Source: Urophycis tenuis (lineage: Eukaryota > Chordata > Actinopteri > Gadiformes > Phycidae). Taken from it: DNA of 64,000 nucleotides. The stretch is taken from NCBI GenBank assembly GCA_036785325.1, contig JAXIVH010000593.1, positions 1 to 64,000 on the forward strand. The letters are read 5' to 3'. Of the stretch, positions 26,201-41,200 are shown in pieces. The stretch's first letter is position 1. Each line of letters opens with the position of its first letter. The position numbers and the translations under genes are program-made. The notes below the pieces were generated by a model, which was not told where the DNA came from, searched no databases, and saw only the letters and a list, made by a program, of their open reading frames with translations.

Positions 26201-29200
26201 TTAAGGGTGGGGTTGGGGAACCAAATTAGGCTTTAGATAGAGGGGTTAGGGTTAGGGCCACAAATTGGGCTAGGCTTAGAATTAGGTTTAGGATTAGGGG
26301 CCCAAATTGGGTTAGGTTTAGGTATAGGGGCCAAATTGGGTTAGGTTTAGGGTTAGGGTTAGGGTTAGGGTTAGGGGTTAGGGTTAGGTTTAGGGCTTGG
26401 GCCAAATTGGGTTAGGGTTAGGGCTGGGGAACAAATTGGGTTAAGTTTAGGGTTAGAGTAAGGGGTTAGTTAGCATAATTTAGCTTAGTATGGAGCAAGG
26501 GGGGCGACCATGACCCGTAGGCGGCGCTGGCGAGTTAGGTTTATGAAAGAAAAACTCCGGGGCGTGATCATCCCCGGAGTGAATGCACTGTCCTGCCATA
26601 CGGTAAGTCACCTCCCTCTTTCCATCTTCTATTTTTAGGTTTTTTAGTTTTTTCTATTTTTTTGTTGTTTTTTATGTTTTATAGTTTGGCTTAGTTTGTT
26701 TTTCTAATTCCCACCCGTTTGTGTTTGGTTAACCTTGTTGTTCTTTTTTCTGTATGTCCTAGGTGGCGCCCTTCGCAACGTTTCGCCCTAATTTGGGCTT
26801 CTTCAGGCCAGGGCCACGACATACAGATCCCTTCGTTTTCTAATGTGGGGAGATGCTGCTCCTCCGAAAGCCACTGCCAAACTGAATCTTACTTGTGTTT
26901 TCTCCCTTTTTATACTCTCCCTTGTTTTGTGTCCAATGTTTAGGTTTTACTGTTTATATCTTTATATTGTGCCCAATGAACTTGTTTGTATTTATGAATG
27001 TTTAGCCCTGTATTTTTATTGATTGTAATCCCCCATGAGTTGTATTAAATTAATTTATTAACCCAATTACCCCTTCTCTTTGTCCTCCTTCATTTCCCTT
27101 TTCCTTTACTTAGTTCCATCCTTTACCAATAACCGGTTAGCGTACCTCGTATATTATTTTTGGCCTCTTTTGGGCAATATACGGAAAATAAATGGCCTAC
27201 TTGGCTCTAAGGGACCTCTCGGGTCAATTTACGGGTTATGGTCAGGGTTTGGGCTTAAGGGTGGGGTTGGGGAACCAAATTAGGCTTTAGATAGAGGGGT
27301 TAGGGTTAGGGCCACAAATTGGGCTAGGCTTAGAATTAGGTTTAGGATTAGGGGCCCAAATTGGGTTAGGTTTAGGTATAGGGGCCAAATTGGGTTAGGT
27401 TTAGGGTTAGGGTTAGGGTTAGGGTTAGGGGTTAGGGTTAGGTTTAGGGCTTGGGCCAAATTGGGTTAGGGTTAGGGCTGGGGAACAAATTGGGTTAAGT
27501 TTAGGGTTAGAGTAAGGGGTTAGTTAGCATAATTTAGCTTAGTATGGAGCAAGGGGGGCGACCATGACCCGTAGGCGGCGCTGGCGAGTTAGGTTTATGA
27601 AAGAAAAACTCCGGGGCGTGATCATCCCCGGAGTGAATGCACTGTCCTGCCATACGGTAAGTCACCTCCCTCTTTCCATCTTCTATTTTTAGGTTTTTTA
27701 GTTTTTTCTATTTTTTTGTTGTTTTTTATGTTTTATAGTTTGGCTTAGTTTGTTTTTCTAATTCCCACCCGTTTGTGTTTGGTTAACCTTGTTGTTCTTT
27801 TTTCTGTATGTCCTAGGTGGCGCCCTTCGCAACGTTTCGCCCTAATTTGGGCTTCTTCAGGCCAGGGCCACGACATACAGATCCCTTCGTTTTCTAATGT
27901 GGGGAGATGCTGCTCCTCCGAAAGCCACTGCCAAACTGAATCTTACTTGTGTTTTCTCCCTTTTTATACTCTCCCTTGTTTTGTGTCCAATGTTTAGGTT
28001 TTACTGTTTATATCTTTATATTGTGCCCAATGAACTTGTTTGTATTTATGAATGTTTAGCCCTGTATTTTTATTGATTGTAATCCCCCATGAGTTGTATT
28101 AAATTAATTTATTAACCCAATTACCCCTTCTCTTTGTCCTCCTTCATTTCCCTTTTCCTTTACTTAGTTCCATCCTTTACCAATAACCGGTTAGCGTACC
28201 TCGTATATTATTTTTGGCCTCTTTTGGGCAATATACGGAAAATAAATGGCCTACTTGGCTCTAAGGGACCTCTCGGGTCAATTTACGGGTTATGGTCAGG
28301 GTTTGGGCTTAAGGGTGGGGTTGGGGAACCAAATTAGGCTTTAGATAGAGGGGTTAGGGTTAGGGCCACAAATTGGGCTAGGCTTAGAATTAGGTTTAGG
28401 ATTAGGGGCCCAAATTGGGTTAGGTTTAGGTATAGGGGCCAAATTGGGTTAGGTTTAGGGTTAGGGTTAGGGTTAGGGTTAGGGGTTAGGGTTAGGTTTA
28501 GGGCTTGGGCCAAATTGGGTTAGGGTTAGGGCTGGGGAACAAATTGGGTTAAGTTTAGGGTTAGAGTAAGGGGTTAGTTAGCATAATTTAGCTTAGTATG
28601 GAGCAAGGGGGGCGACCATGACCCGTAGGCGGCGCTGGCGAGTTAGGTTTATGAAAGAAAAACTCCGGGGCGTGATCATCCCCGGAGTGAATGCACTGTC
28701 CTGCCATACGGTAAGTCACCTCCCTCTTTCCATCTTCTATTTTTAGGTTTTTTAGTTTTTTCTATTTTTTTGTTGTTTTTTATGTTTTATAGTTTGGCTT
28801 AGTTTGTTTTTCTAATTCCCACCCGTTTGTGTTTGGTTAACCTTGTTGTTCTTTTTTCTGTATGTCCTAGGTGGCGCCCTTCGCAACGTTTCGCCCTAAT
28901 TTGGGCTTCTTCAGGCCAGGGCCACGACATACAGATCCCTTCGTTTTCTAATGTGGGGAGATGCTGCTCCTCCGAAAGCCACTGCCAAACTGAATCTTAC
29001 TTGTGTTTTCTCCCTTTTTATACTCTCCCTTGTTTTGTGTCCAATGTTTAGGTTTTACTGTTTATATCTTTATATTGTGCCCAATGAACTTGTTTGTATT
29101 TATGAATGTTTAGCCCTGTATTTTTATTGATTGTAATCCCCCATGAGTTGTATTAAATTAATTTATTAACCCAATTACCCCTTCTCTTTGTCCTCCTTCA

Positions 29201-32200
29201 TTTCCCTTTTCCTTTACTTAGTTCCATCCTTTACCAATAACCGGTTAGCGTACCTCGTATATTATTTTTGGCCTCTTTTGGGCAATATACGGAAAATAAA
29301 TGGCCTACTTGGCTCTAAGGGACCTCTCGGGTCAATTTACGGGTTATGGTCAGGGTTTGGGCTTAAGGGTGGGGTTGGGGAACCAAATTAGGCTTTAGAT
29401 AGAGGGGTTAGGGTTAGGGCCACAAATTGGGCTAGGCTTAGAATTAGGTTTAGGATTAGGGGCCCAAATTGGGTTAGGTTTAGGTATAGGGGCCAAATTG
29501 GGTTAGGTTTAGGGTTAGGGTTAGGGTTAGGGTTAGGGGTTAGGGTTAGGTTTAGGGCTTGGGCCAAATTGGGTTAGGGTTAGGGCTGGGGAACAAATTG
29601 GGTTAAGTTTAGGGTTAGAGTAAGGGGTTAGTTAGCATAATTTAGCTTAGTATGGAGCAAGGGGGGCGACCATGACCCGTAGGCGGCGCTGGCGAGTTAG
29701 GTTTATGAAAGAAAAACTCCGGGGCGTGATCATCCCCGGAGTGAATGCACTGTCCTGCCATACGGTAAGTCACCTCCCTCTTTCCATCTTCTATTTTTAG
29801 GTTTTTTAGTTTTTTCTATTTTTTTGTTGTTTTTTATGTTTTATAGTTTGGCTTAGTTTGTTTTTCTAATTCCCACCCGTTTGTGTTTGGTTAACCTTGT
29901 TGTTCTTTTTTCTGTATGTCCTAGGTGGCGCCCTTCGCAACGTTTCGCCCTAATTTGGGCTTCTTCAGGCCAGGGCCACGACATACAGATCCCTTCGTTT
30001 TCTAATGTGGGGAGATGCTGCTCCTCCGAAAGCCACTGCCAAACTGAATCTTACTTGTGTTTTCTCCCTTTTTATACTCTCCCTTGTTTTGTGTCCAATG
30101 TTTAGGTTTTACTGTTTATATCTTTATATTGTGCCCAATGAACTTGTTTGTATTTATGAATGTTTAGCCCTGTATTTTTATTGATTGTAATCCCCCATGA
30201 GTTGTATTAAATTAATTTATTAACCCAATTACCCCTTCTCTTTGTCCTCCTTCATTTCCCTTTTCCTTTACTTAGTTCCATCCTTTACCAATAACCGGTT
30301 AGCGTACCTCGTATATTATTTTTGGCCTCTTTTGGGCAATATACGGAAAATAAATGGCCTACTTGGCTCTAAGGGACCTCTCGGGTCAATTTACGGGTTA
30401 TGGTCAGGGTTTGGGCTTAAGGGTGGGGTTGGGGAACCAAATTAGGCTTTAGATAGAGGGGTTAGGGTTAGGGCCACAAATTGGGCTAGGCTTAGAATTA
30501 GGTTTAGGATTAGGGGCCCAAATTGGGTTAGGTTTAGGTATAGGGGCCAAATTGGGTTAGGTTTAGGGTTAGGGTTAGGGTTAGGGTTAGGGGTTAGGGT
30601 TAGGTTTAGGGCTTGGGCCAAATTGGGTTAGGGTTAGGGCTGGGGAACAAATTGGGTTAAGTTTAGGGTTAGAGTAAGGGGTTAGTTAGCATAATTTAGC
30701 TTAGTATGGAGCAAGGGGGGCGACCATGACCCGTAGGCGGCGCTGGCGAGTTAGGTTTATGAAAGAAAAACTCCGGGGCGTGATCATCCCCGGAGTGAAT
30801 GCACTGTCCTGCCATACGGTAAGTCACCTCCCTCTTTCCATCTTCTATTTTTAGGTTTTTTAGTTTTTTCTATTTTTTTGTTGTTTTTTATGTTTTATAG
30901 TTTGGCTTAGTTTGTTTTTCTAATTCCCACCCGTTTGTGTTTGGTTAACCTTGTTGTTCTTTTTTCTGTATGTCCTAGGTGGCGCCCTTCGCAACGTTTC
31001 GCCCTAATTTGGGCTTCTTCAGGCCAGGGCCACGACATACAGATCCCTTCGTTTTCTAATGTGGGGAGATGCTGCTCCTCCGAAAGCCACTGCCAAACTG
31101 AATCTTACTTGTGTTTTCTCCCTTTTTATACTCTCCCTTGTTTTGTGTCCAATGTTTAGGTTTTACTGTTTATATCTTTATATTGTGCCCAATGAACTTG
31201 TTTGTATTTATGAATGTTTAGCCCTGTATTTTTATTGATTGTAATCCCCCATGAGTTGTATTAAATTAATTTATTAACCCAATTACCCCTTCTCTTTGTC
31301 CTCCTTCATTTCCCTTTTCCTTTACTTAGTTCCATCCTTTACCAATAACCGGTTAGCGTACCTCGTATATTATTTTTGGCCTCTTTTGGGCAATATACGG
31401 AAAATAAATGGCCTACTTGGCTCTAAGGGACCTCTCGGGTCAATTTACGGGTTATGGTCAGGGTTTGGGCTTAAGGGTGGGGTTGGGGAACCAAATTAGG
31501 CTTTAGATAGAGGGGTTAGGGTTAGGGCCACAAATTGGGCTAGGCTTAGAATTAGGTTTAGGATTAGGGGCCCAAATTGGGTTAGGTTTAGGTATAGGGG
31601 CCAAATTGGGTTAGGTTTAGGGTTAGGGTTAGGGTTAGGGTTAGGGGTTAGGGTTAGGTTTAGGGCTTGGGCCAAATTGGGTTAGGGTTAGGGCTGGGGA
31701 ACAAATTGGGTTAAGTTTAGGGTTAGAGTAAGGGGTTAGTTAGCATAATTTAGCTTAGTATGGAGCAAGGGGGGCGACCATGACCCGTAGGCGGCGCTGG
31801 CGAGTTAGGTTTATGAAAGAAAAACTCCGGGGCGTGATCATCCCCGGAGTGAATGCACTGTCCTGCCATACGGTAAGTCACCTCCCTCTTTCCATCTTCT
31901 ATTTTTAGGTTTTTTAGTTTTTTCTATTTTTTTGTTGTTTTTTATGTTTTATAGTTTGGCTTAGTTTGTTTTTCTAATTCCCACCCGTTTGTGTTTGGTT
32001 AACCTTGTTGTTCTTTTTTCTGTATGTCCTAGGTGGCGCCCTTCGCAACGTTTCGCCCTAATTTGGGCTTCTTCAGGCCAGGGCCACGACATACAGATCC
32101 CTTCGTTTTCTAATGTGGGGAGATGCTGCTCCTCCGAAAGCCACTGCCAAACTGAATCTTACTTGTGTTTTCTCCCTTTTTATACTCTCCCTTGTTTTGT

Positions 32201-35200
32201 GTCCAATGTTTAGGTTTTACTGTTTATATCTTTATATTGTGCCCAATGAACTTGTTTGTATTTATGAATGTTTAGCCCTGTATTTTTATTGATTGTAATC
32301 CCCCATGAGTTGTATTAAATTAATTTATTAACCCAATTACCCCTTCTCTTTGTCCTCCTTCATTTCCCTTTTCCTTTACTTAGTTCCATCCTTTACCAAT
32401 AACCGGTTAGCGTACCTCGTATATTATTTTTGGCCTCTTTTGGGCAATATACGGAAAATAAATGGCCTACTTGGCTCTAAGGGACCTCTCGGGTCAATTT
32501 ACGGGTTATGGTCAGGGTTTGGGCTTAAGGGTGGGGTTGGGGAACCAAATTAGGCTTTAGATAGAGGGGTTAGGGTTAGGGCCACAAATTGGGCTAGGCT
32601 TAGAATTAGGTTTAGGATTAGGGGCCCAAATTGGGTTAGGTTTAGGTATAGGGGCCAAATTGGGTTAGGTTTAGGGTTAGGGTTAGGGTTAGGGTTAGGG
32701 GTTAGGGTTAGGTTTAGGGCTTGGGCCAAATTGGGTTAGGGTTAGGGCTGGGGAACAAATTGGGTTAAGTTTAGGGTTAGAGTAAGGGGTTAGTTAGCAT
32801 AATTTAGATTAGTATGGAGCAAGGGGGGCGACCATGACCCGTAGGCGGCGCTGGCGAGTTAGGTTTATGAAAGAAAAACTCCGGGGCGTGATCATCCCCG
32901 GAGTGAATGCACTGTCCTGCCATACGGTAAGTCACCTCCCTCTTTCCATCTTCTATTTTTAGGTTTTTTAGTTTTTTCTATTTTTTTGTTGTTTTTTATG
33001 TTTTATAGTTTGGCTTAGTTTGTTTTTCTAATTCCCACCCGTTTGTGTTTGGTTAACCTTGTTGTTCTTTTTTCTGTATGTCCTAGGTGGCGCCCTTCGC
33101 AACGTTTCGCCCTAATTTGGGCTTCTTCAGGCCAGGGCCACGACATACAGATCCCTTCGTTTTCTAATGTGGGGAGATGCTGCTCCTCCGAAAGCCACTG
33201 CCAAACTGAATCTTACTTGTGTTTTCTCCCTTTTTATACTCTCCCTTGTTTTGTGTCCAATGTTTAGGTTTTACTGTTTATATCTTTATATTGTGCCCAA
33301 TGAACTTGTTTGTATTTATGAATGTTTAGCCCTGTATTTTTATTGATTGTAATCCCCCATGAGTTGTATTAAATTAATTTATTAACCCAATTACCCCTTC
33401 TCTTTGTCCTCCTTCATTTCCCTTTTCCTTTACTTAGTTCCATCCTTTACCAATAACCGGTTAGCGTACCTCGTATATTATTTTTGGCCTCTTTTGGGCA
33501 ATATACGGAAAATAAATGGCCTACTTGGCTCTAAGGGACCTCTCGGGTCAATTTACGGGTTATGGTCAGGGTTTGGGCTTAAGGGTGGGGTTGGGGAACC
33601 AAATTAGGCTTTAGATAGAGGGGTTAGGGTTAGGGCCACAAATTGGGCTAGGCTTAGAATTAGGTTTAGGATTAGGGGCCCAAATTGGGTTAGGTTTAGG
33701 TATAGGGGCCAAATTGGGTTAGGTTTAGGGTTAGGGTTAGGGTTAGGGTTAGGGGTTAGGGTTAGGTTTAGGGCTTGGGCCAAATTGGGTTAGGGTTAGG
33801 GCTGGGGAACAAATTGGGTTAAGTTTAGGGTTAGAGTAAGGGGTTAGTTAGCATAATTTAGCTTAGTATGGAGCAAGGGGGGCGACCATGACCCGTAGGC
33901 GGCGCTGGCGAGTTAGGTTTATGAAAGAAAAACTCCGGGGCGTGATCATCCCCGGAGTGAATGCACTGTCCTGCCATACGGTAAGTCACCTCCCTCTTTC
34001 CATCTTCTATTTTTAGGTTTTTTAGTTTTTTCTATTTTTTTGTTGTTTTTTATGTTTTATAGTTTGGCTTAGTTTGTTTTTCTAATTCCCACCCGTTTGT
34101 GTTTGGTTAACCTTGTTGTTCTTTTTTCTGTATGTCCTAGGTGGCGCCCTTCGCAACGTTTCGCCCTAATTTGGGCTTCTTCAGGCCAGGGCCACGACAT
34201 ACAGATCCCTTCGTTTTCTAATGTGGGGAGATGCTGCTCCTCCGAAAGCCACTGCCAAACTGAATCTTACTTGTGTTTTCTCCCTTTTTATACTCTCCCT
34301 TGTTTTGTGTCCAATGTTTAGGTTTTACTGTTTATATCTTTATATTGTGCCCAATGAACTTGTTTGTATTTATGAATGTTTAGCCCTGTATTTTTATTGA
34401 TTGTAATCCCCCATGAGTTGTATTAAATTAATTTATTAACCCAATTACCCCTTCTCTTTGTCCTCCTTCATTTCCCTTTTCCTTTACTTAGTTCCATCCT
34501 TTACCAATAACCGGTTAGCGTACCTCGTATATTATTTTTGGCCTCTTTTGGGCAATATACGGAAAATAAATGGCCTACTTGGCTCTAAGGGACCTCTCGG
34601 GTCAATTTACGGGTTATGGTCAGGGTTTGGGCTTAAGGGTGGGGTTGGGGAACCAAATTAGGCTTTAGATAGAGGGGTTAGGGTTAGGGCCACAAATTGG
34701 GCTAGGCTTAGAATTAGGTTTAGGATTAGGGGCCCAAATTGGGTTAGGTTTAGGTATAGGGGCCAAATTGGGTTAGGTTTAGGGTTAGGGTTAGGGTTAG
34801 GGTTAGGGGTTAGGGTTAGGTTTAGGGCTTGGGCCAAATTGGGTTAGGGTTAGGGCTGGGGAACAAATTGGGTTAAGTTTAGGGTTAGAGTAAGGGGTTA
34901 GTTAGCATAATTTAGCTTAGTATGGAGCAAGGGGGGCGACCATGACCCGTAGGCGGCGCTGGCGAGTTAGGTTTATGAAAGAAAAACTCCGGGGCGTGAT
35001 CATCCCCGGAGTGAATGCACTGTCCTGCCATACGGTAAGTCACCTCCCTCTTTCCATCTTCTATTTTTAGGTTTTTTAGTTTTTTCTATTTTTTTGTTGT
35101 TTTTTATGTTTTATAGTTTGGCTTAGTTTGTTTTTCTAATTCCCACCCGTTTGTGTTTGGTTAACCTTGTTGTTCTTTTTTCTGTATGTCCTAGGTGGCG

Positions 35201-38200
35201 CCCTTCGCAACGTTTCGCCCTAATTTGGGCTTCTTCAGGCCAGGGCCACGACATACAGATCCCTTCGTTTTCTAATGTGGGGAGATGCTGCTCCTCCGAA
35301 AGCCACTGCCAAACTGAATCTTACTTGTGTTTTCTCCCTTTTTATACTCTCCCTTGTTTTGTGTCCAATGTTTAGGTTTTACTGTTTATATCTTTATATT
35401 GTGCCCAATGAACTTGTTTGTATTTATGAATGTTTAGCCCTGTATTTTTATTGATTGTAATCCCCCATGAGTTGTATTAAATTAATTTATTAACCCAATT
35501 ACCCCTTCTCTTTGTCCTCCTTCATTTCCCTTTTCCTTTACTTAGTTCCATCCTTTACCAATAACCGGTTAGCGTACCTCGTATATTATTTTTGGCCTCT
35601 TTTGGGCAATATACGGAAAATAAATGGCCTACTTGGCTCTAAGGGACCTCTCGGGTCAATTTACGGGTTATGGTCAGGGTTTGGGCTTAAGGGTGGGGTT
35701 GGGGAACCAAATTAGGCTTTAGATAGAGGGGTTAGGGTTAGGGCCACAAATTGGGCTAGGCTTAGAATTAGGTTTAGGATTAGGGGCCCAAATTGGGTTA
35801 GGTTTAGGTATAGGGGCCAAATTGGGTTAGGTTTAGGGTTAGGGTTAGGGTTAGGGTTAGGGGTTAGGGTTAGGTTTAGGGCTTGGGCCAAATTGGGTTA
35901 GGGTTAGGGCTGGGGAACAAATTGGGTTAAGTTTAGGGTTAGAGTAAGGGGTTAGTTAGCATAATTTAGCTTAGTATGGAGCAAGGGGGGCGACCATGAC
36001 CCGTAGGCGGCGCTGGCGAGTTAGGTTTATGAAAGAAAAACTCCGGGGCGTGATCATCCCCGGAGTGAATGCACTGTCCTGCCATACGGTAAGTCACCTC
36101 CCTCTTTCCATCTTCTATTTTTAGGTTTTTTAGTTTTTTCTATTTTTTTGTTGTTTTTTATGTTTTATAGTTTGGCTTAGTTTGTTTTTCTAATTCCCAC
36201 CCGTTTGTGTTTGGTTAACCTTGTTGTTCTTTTTTCTGTATGTCCTAGGTGGCGCCCTTCGCAACGTTTCGCCCTAATTTGGGCTTCTTCAGGCCAGGGC
36301 CACGACATACAGATCCCTTCGTTTTCTAATGTGGGGAGATGCTGCTCCTCCGAAAGCCACTGCCAAACTGAATCTTACTTGTGTTTTCTCCCTTTTTATA
36401 CTCTCCCTTGTTTTGTGTCCAATGTTTAGGTTTTACTGTTTATATCTTTATATTGTGCCCAATGAACTTGTTTGTATTTATGAATGTTTAGCCCTGTATT
36501 TTTATTGATTGTAATCCCCCATGAGTTGTATTAAATTAATTTATTAACCCAATTACCCCTTCTCTTTGTCCTCCTTCATTTCCCTTTTCCTTTACTTAGT
36601 TCCATCCTTTACCAATAACCGGTTAGCGTACCTCGTATATTATTTTTGGCCTCTTTTGGGCAATATACGGAAAATAAATGGCCTACTTGGCTCTAAGGGA
36701 CCTCTCGGGTCAATTTACGGGTTATGGTCAGGGTTTGGGCTTAAGGGTGGGGTTGGGGAACCAAATTAGGCTTTAGATAGAGGGGTTAGGGTTAGGGCCA
36801 CAAATTGGGCTAGGCTTAGAATTAGGTTTAGGATTAGGGGCCCAAATTGGGTTAGGTTTAGGTATAGGGGCCAAATTGGGTTAGGTTTAGGGTTAGGGTT
36901 AGGGTTAGGGTTAGGGGTTAGGGTTAGGTTTAGGGCTTGGGCCAAATTGGGTTAGGGTTAGGGCTGGGGAACAAATTGGGTTAAGTTTAGGGTTAGAGTA
37001 AGGGGTTAGTTAGCATAATTTAGCTTAGTATGGAGCAAGGGGGGCGACCATGACCCGTAGGCGGCGCTGGCGAGTTAGGTTTATGAAAGAAAAACTCCGG
37101 GGCGTGATCATCCCCGGAGTGAATGCACTGTCCTGCCATACGGTAAGTCACCTCCCTCTTTCCATCTTCTATTTTTAGGTTTTTTAGTTTTTTCTATTTT
37201 TTTGTTGTTTTTTATGTTTTATAGTTTGGCTTAGTTTGTTTTTCTAATTCCCACCCGTTTGTGTTTGGTTAACCTTGTTGTTCTTTTTTCTGTATGTCCT
37301 AGGTGGCGCCCTTCGCAACGTTTCGCCCTAATTTGGGCTTCTTCAGGCCAGGGCCACGACATACAGATCCCTTCGTTTTCTAATGTGGGGAGATGCTGCT
37401 CCTCCGAAAGCCACTGCCAAACTGAATCTTACTTGTGTTTTCTCCCTTTTTATACTCTCCCTTGTTTTGTGTCCAATGTTTAGGTTTTACTGTTTATATC
37501 TTTATATTGTGCCCAATGAACTTGTTTGTATTTATGAATGTTTAGCCCTGTATTTTTATTGATTGTAATCCCCCATGAGTTGTATTAAATTAATTTATTA
37601 ACCCAATTACCCCTTCTCTTTGTCCTCCTTCATTTCCCTTTTCCTTTACTTAGTTCCATCCTTTACCAATAACCGGTTAGCGTACCTCGTATATTATTTT
37701 TGGCCTCTTTTGGGCAATATACGGAAAATAAATGGCCTACTTGGCTCTAAGGGACCTCTCGGGTCAATTTACGGGTTATGGTCAGGGTTTGGGCTTAAGG
37801 GTGGGGTTGGGGAACCAAATTAGGCTTTAGATAGAGGGGTTAGGGTTAGGGCCACAAATTGGGCTAGGCTTAGAATTAGGTTTAGGATTAGGGGCCCAAA
37901 TTGGGTTAGGTTTAGGTATAGGGGCCAAATTGGGTTAGGTTTAGGGTTAGGGTTAGGGTTAGGGTTAGGGGTTAGGGTTAGGTTTAGGGCTTGGGCCAAA
38001 TTGGGTTAGGGTTAGGGCTGGGGAACAAATTGGGTTAAGTTTAGGGTTAGAGTAAGGGGTTAGTTAGCATAATTTAGCTTAGTATGGAGCAAGGGGGGCG
38101 ACCATGACCCGTAGGCGGCGCTGGCGAGTTAGGTTTATGAAAGAAAAACTCCGGGGCGTGATCATCCCCGGAGTGAATGCACTGTCCTGCCATACGGTAA

Positions 38201-41200
38201 GTCACCTCCCTCTTTCCATCTTCTATTTTTAGGTTTTTTAGTTTTTTCTATTTTTTTGTTGTTTTTTATGTTTTATAGTTTGGCTTAGTTTGTTTTTCTA
38301 ATTCCCACCCGTTTGTGTTTGGTTAACCTTGTTGTTCTTTTTTCTGTATGTCCTAGGTGGCGCCCTTCGCAACGTTTCGCCCTAATTTGGGCTTCTTCAG
38401 GCCAGGGCCACGACATACAGATCCCTTCGTTTTCTAATGTGGGGAGATGCTGCTCCTCCGAAAGCCACTGCCAAACTGAATCTTACTTGTGTTTTCTCCC
38501 TTTTTATACTCTCCCTTGTTTTGTGTCCAATGTTTAGGTTTTACTGTTTATATCTTTATATTGTGCCCAATGAACTTGTTTGTATTTATGAATGTTTAGC
38601 CCTGTATTTTTATTGATTGTAATCCCCCATGAGTTGTATTAAATTAATTTATTAACCCAATTACCCCTTCTCTTTGTCCTCCTTCATTTCCCTTTTCCTT
38701 TACTTAGTTCCATCCTTTACCAATAACCGGTTAGCGTACCTCGTATATTATTTTTGGCCTCTTTTGGGCAATATACGGAAAATAAATGGCCTACTTGGCT
38801 CTAAGGGACCTCTCGGGTCAATTTACGGGTTATGGTCAGGGTTTGGGCTTAAGGGTGGGGTTGGGGAACCAAATTAGGCTTTAGATAGAGGGGTTAGGGT
38901 TAGGGCCACAAATTGGGCTAGGCTTAGAATTAGGTTTAGGATTAGGGGCCCAAATTGGGTTAGGTTTAGGTATAGGGGCCAAATTGGGTTAGGTTTAGGG
39001 TTAGGGTTAGGGTTAGGGTTAGGGGTTAGGGTTAGGTTTAGGGCTTGGGCCAAATTGGGTTAGGGTTAGGGCTGGGGAACAAATTGGGTTAAGTTTAGGG
39101 TTAGAGTAAGGGGTTAGTTAGCATAATTTAGCTTAGTATGGAGCAAGGGGGGCGACCATGACCCGTAGGCGGCGCTGGCGAGTTAGGTTTATGAAAGAAA
39201 AACTCCGGGGCGTGATCATCCCCGGAGTGAATGCACTGTCCTGCCATACGGTAAGTCACCTCCCTCTTTCCATCTTCTATTTTTAGGTTTTTTAGTTTTT
39301 TCTATTTTTTTGTTGTTTTTTATGTTTTATAGTTTGGCTTAGTTTGTTTTTCTAATTCCCACCCGTTTGTGTTTGGTTAACCTTGTTGTTCTTTTTTCTG
39401 TATGTCCTAGGTGGCGCCCTTCGCAACGTTTCGCCCTAATTTGGGCTTCTTCAGGCCAGGGCCACGACATACAGATCCCTTCGTTTTCTAATGTGGGGAG
39501 ATGCTGCTCCTCCGAAAGCCACTGCCAAACTGAATCTTACTTGTGTTTTCTCCCTTTTTATACTCTCCCTTGTTTTGTGTCCAATGTTTAGGTTTTACTG
39601 TTTATATCTTTATATTGTGCCCAATGAACTTGTTTGTATTTATGAATGTTTAGCCCTGTATTTTTATTGATTGTAATCCCCCATGAGTTGTATTAAATTA
39701 ATTTATTAACCCAATTACCCCTTCTCTTTGTCCTCCTTCATTTCCCTTTTCCTTTACTTAGTTCCATCCTTTACCAATAACCGGTTAGCGTACCTCGTAT
39801 ATTATTTTTGGCCGCAATATACGGAAAATAAATGGCCTACTTGGCTCTAAGGGACCTCTCGGGTCAATTTACGGGTTATGGTCAGGGTTTGGGCTTAAGG
39901 GTGGGGTTGGGGAACCAAATTAGGCTTTAGATAGAGGGGTTAGGGTTAGGGCCACAAATTGGGCTAGGCTTAGAATTAGGTTTAGGATTAGGGGCCCAAA
40001 TTGGGTTAGGTTTAGGTATAGGGGCCAAATTGGGTTAGGTTTAGGGTTAGGGTTAGGGTTAGGGTTAGGGGTTAGGGTTAGGTTTAGGGCTTGGGCCAAA
40101 TTGGGTTAGGGTTAGGGCTGGGGAACAAATTGGGTTAAGTTTAGGGTTAGAGTAAGGGGTTAGTTAGCATAATTTAGCTTAGTATGGAGCAAGGGGGGCG
40201 ACCATGACCCGTAGGCGGCGCTGGCGAGTTAGGTTTATGAAAGAAAAACTCCGGGGCGTGATCATCCCCGGAGTGAATGCACTGTCCTGCCATACGGTAA
40301 GTCACCTCCCTCTTTCCATCTTCTATTTTTAGGTTTTTTAGTTTTTTCTATTTTTTTGTTGTTTTTTATGTTTTATAGTTTGGCTTAGTTTGTTTTTCTA
40401 ATTCCCACCCGTTTGTGTTTGGTTAACCTTGTTGTTCTTTTTTCTGTATGTCCTAGGTGGCGCCCTTCGCAACGTTTCGCCCTAATTTGGGCTTCTTCAG
40501 GCCAGGGCCACGACATACAGATCCCTTCGTTTTCTAATGTGGGGAGATGCTGCTCCTCCGAAAGCCACTGCCAAACTGAATCTTACTTGTGTTTTCTCCC
40601 TTTTTATACTCTCCCTTGTTTTGTGTCCAATGTTTAGGTTTTACTGTTTATATCTTTATATTGTGCCCAATGAACTTGTTTGTATTTATGAATGTTTAGC
40701 CCTGTATTTTTATTGATTGTAATCCCCCATGAGTTGTATTAAATTAATTTATTAACCCAATTACCCCTTCTCTTTGTCCTCCTTCATTTCCCTTTTCCTT
40801 TACTTAGTTCCATCCTTTACCAATAACCGGTTAGCGTACCTCGTATATTATTTTTGGCCTCTTTTGGGCAATATACGGAAAATAAATGGCCTACTTGGCT
40901 CTAAGGGACCTCTCGGGTCAATTTACGGGTTATGGTCAGGGTTTGGGCTTAAGGGTGGGGTTGGGGAACCAAATTAGGCTTTAGATAGAGGGGTTAGGGT
41001 TAGGGCCACAAATTGGGCTAGGCTTAGAATTAGGTTTAGGATTAGGGGCCCAAATTGGGTTAGGTTTAGGTATAGGGGCCAAATTGGGTTAGGTTTAGGG
41101 TTAGGGTTAGGGTTAGGGTTAGGGGTTAGGGTTAGGTTTAGGGCTTGGGCCAAATTGGGTTAGGGTTAGGGCTGGGGAACAAATTGGGTTAAGTTTAGGG

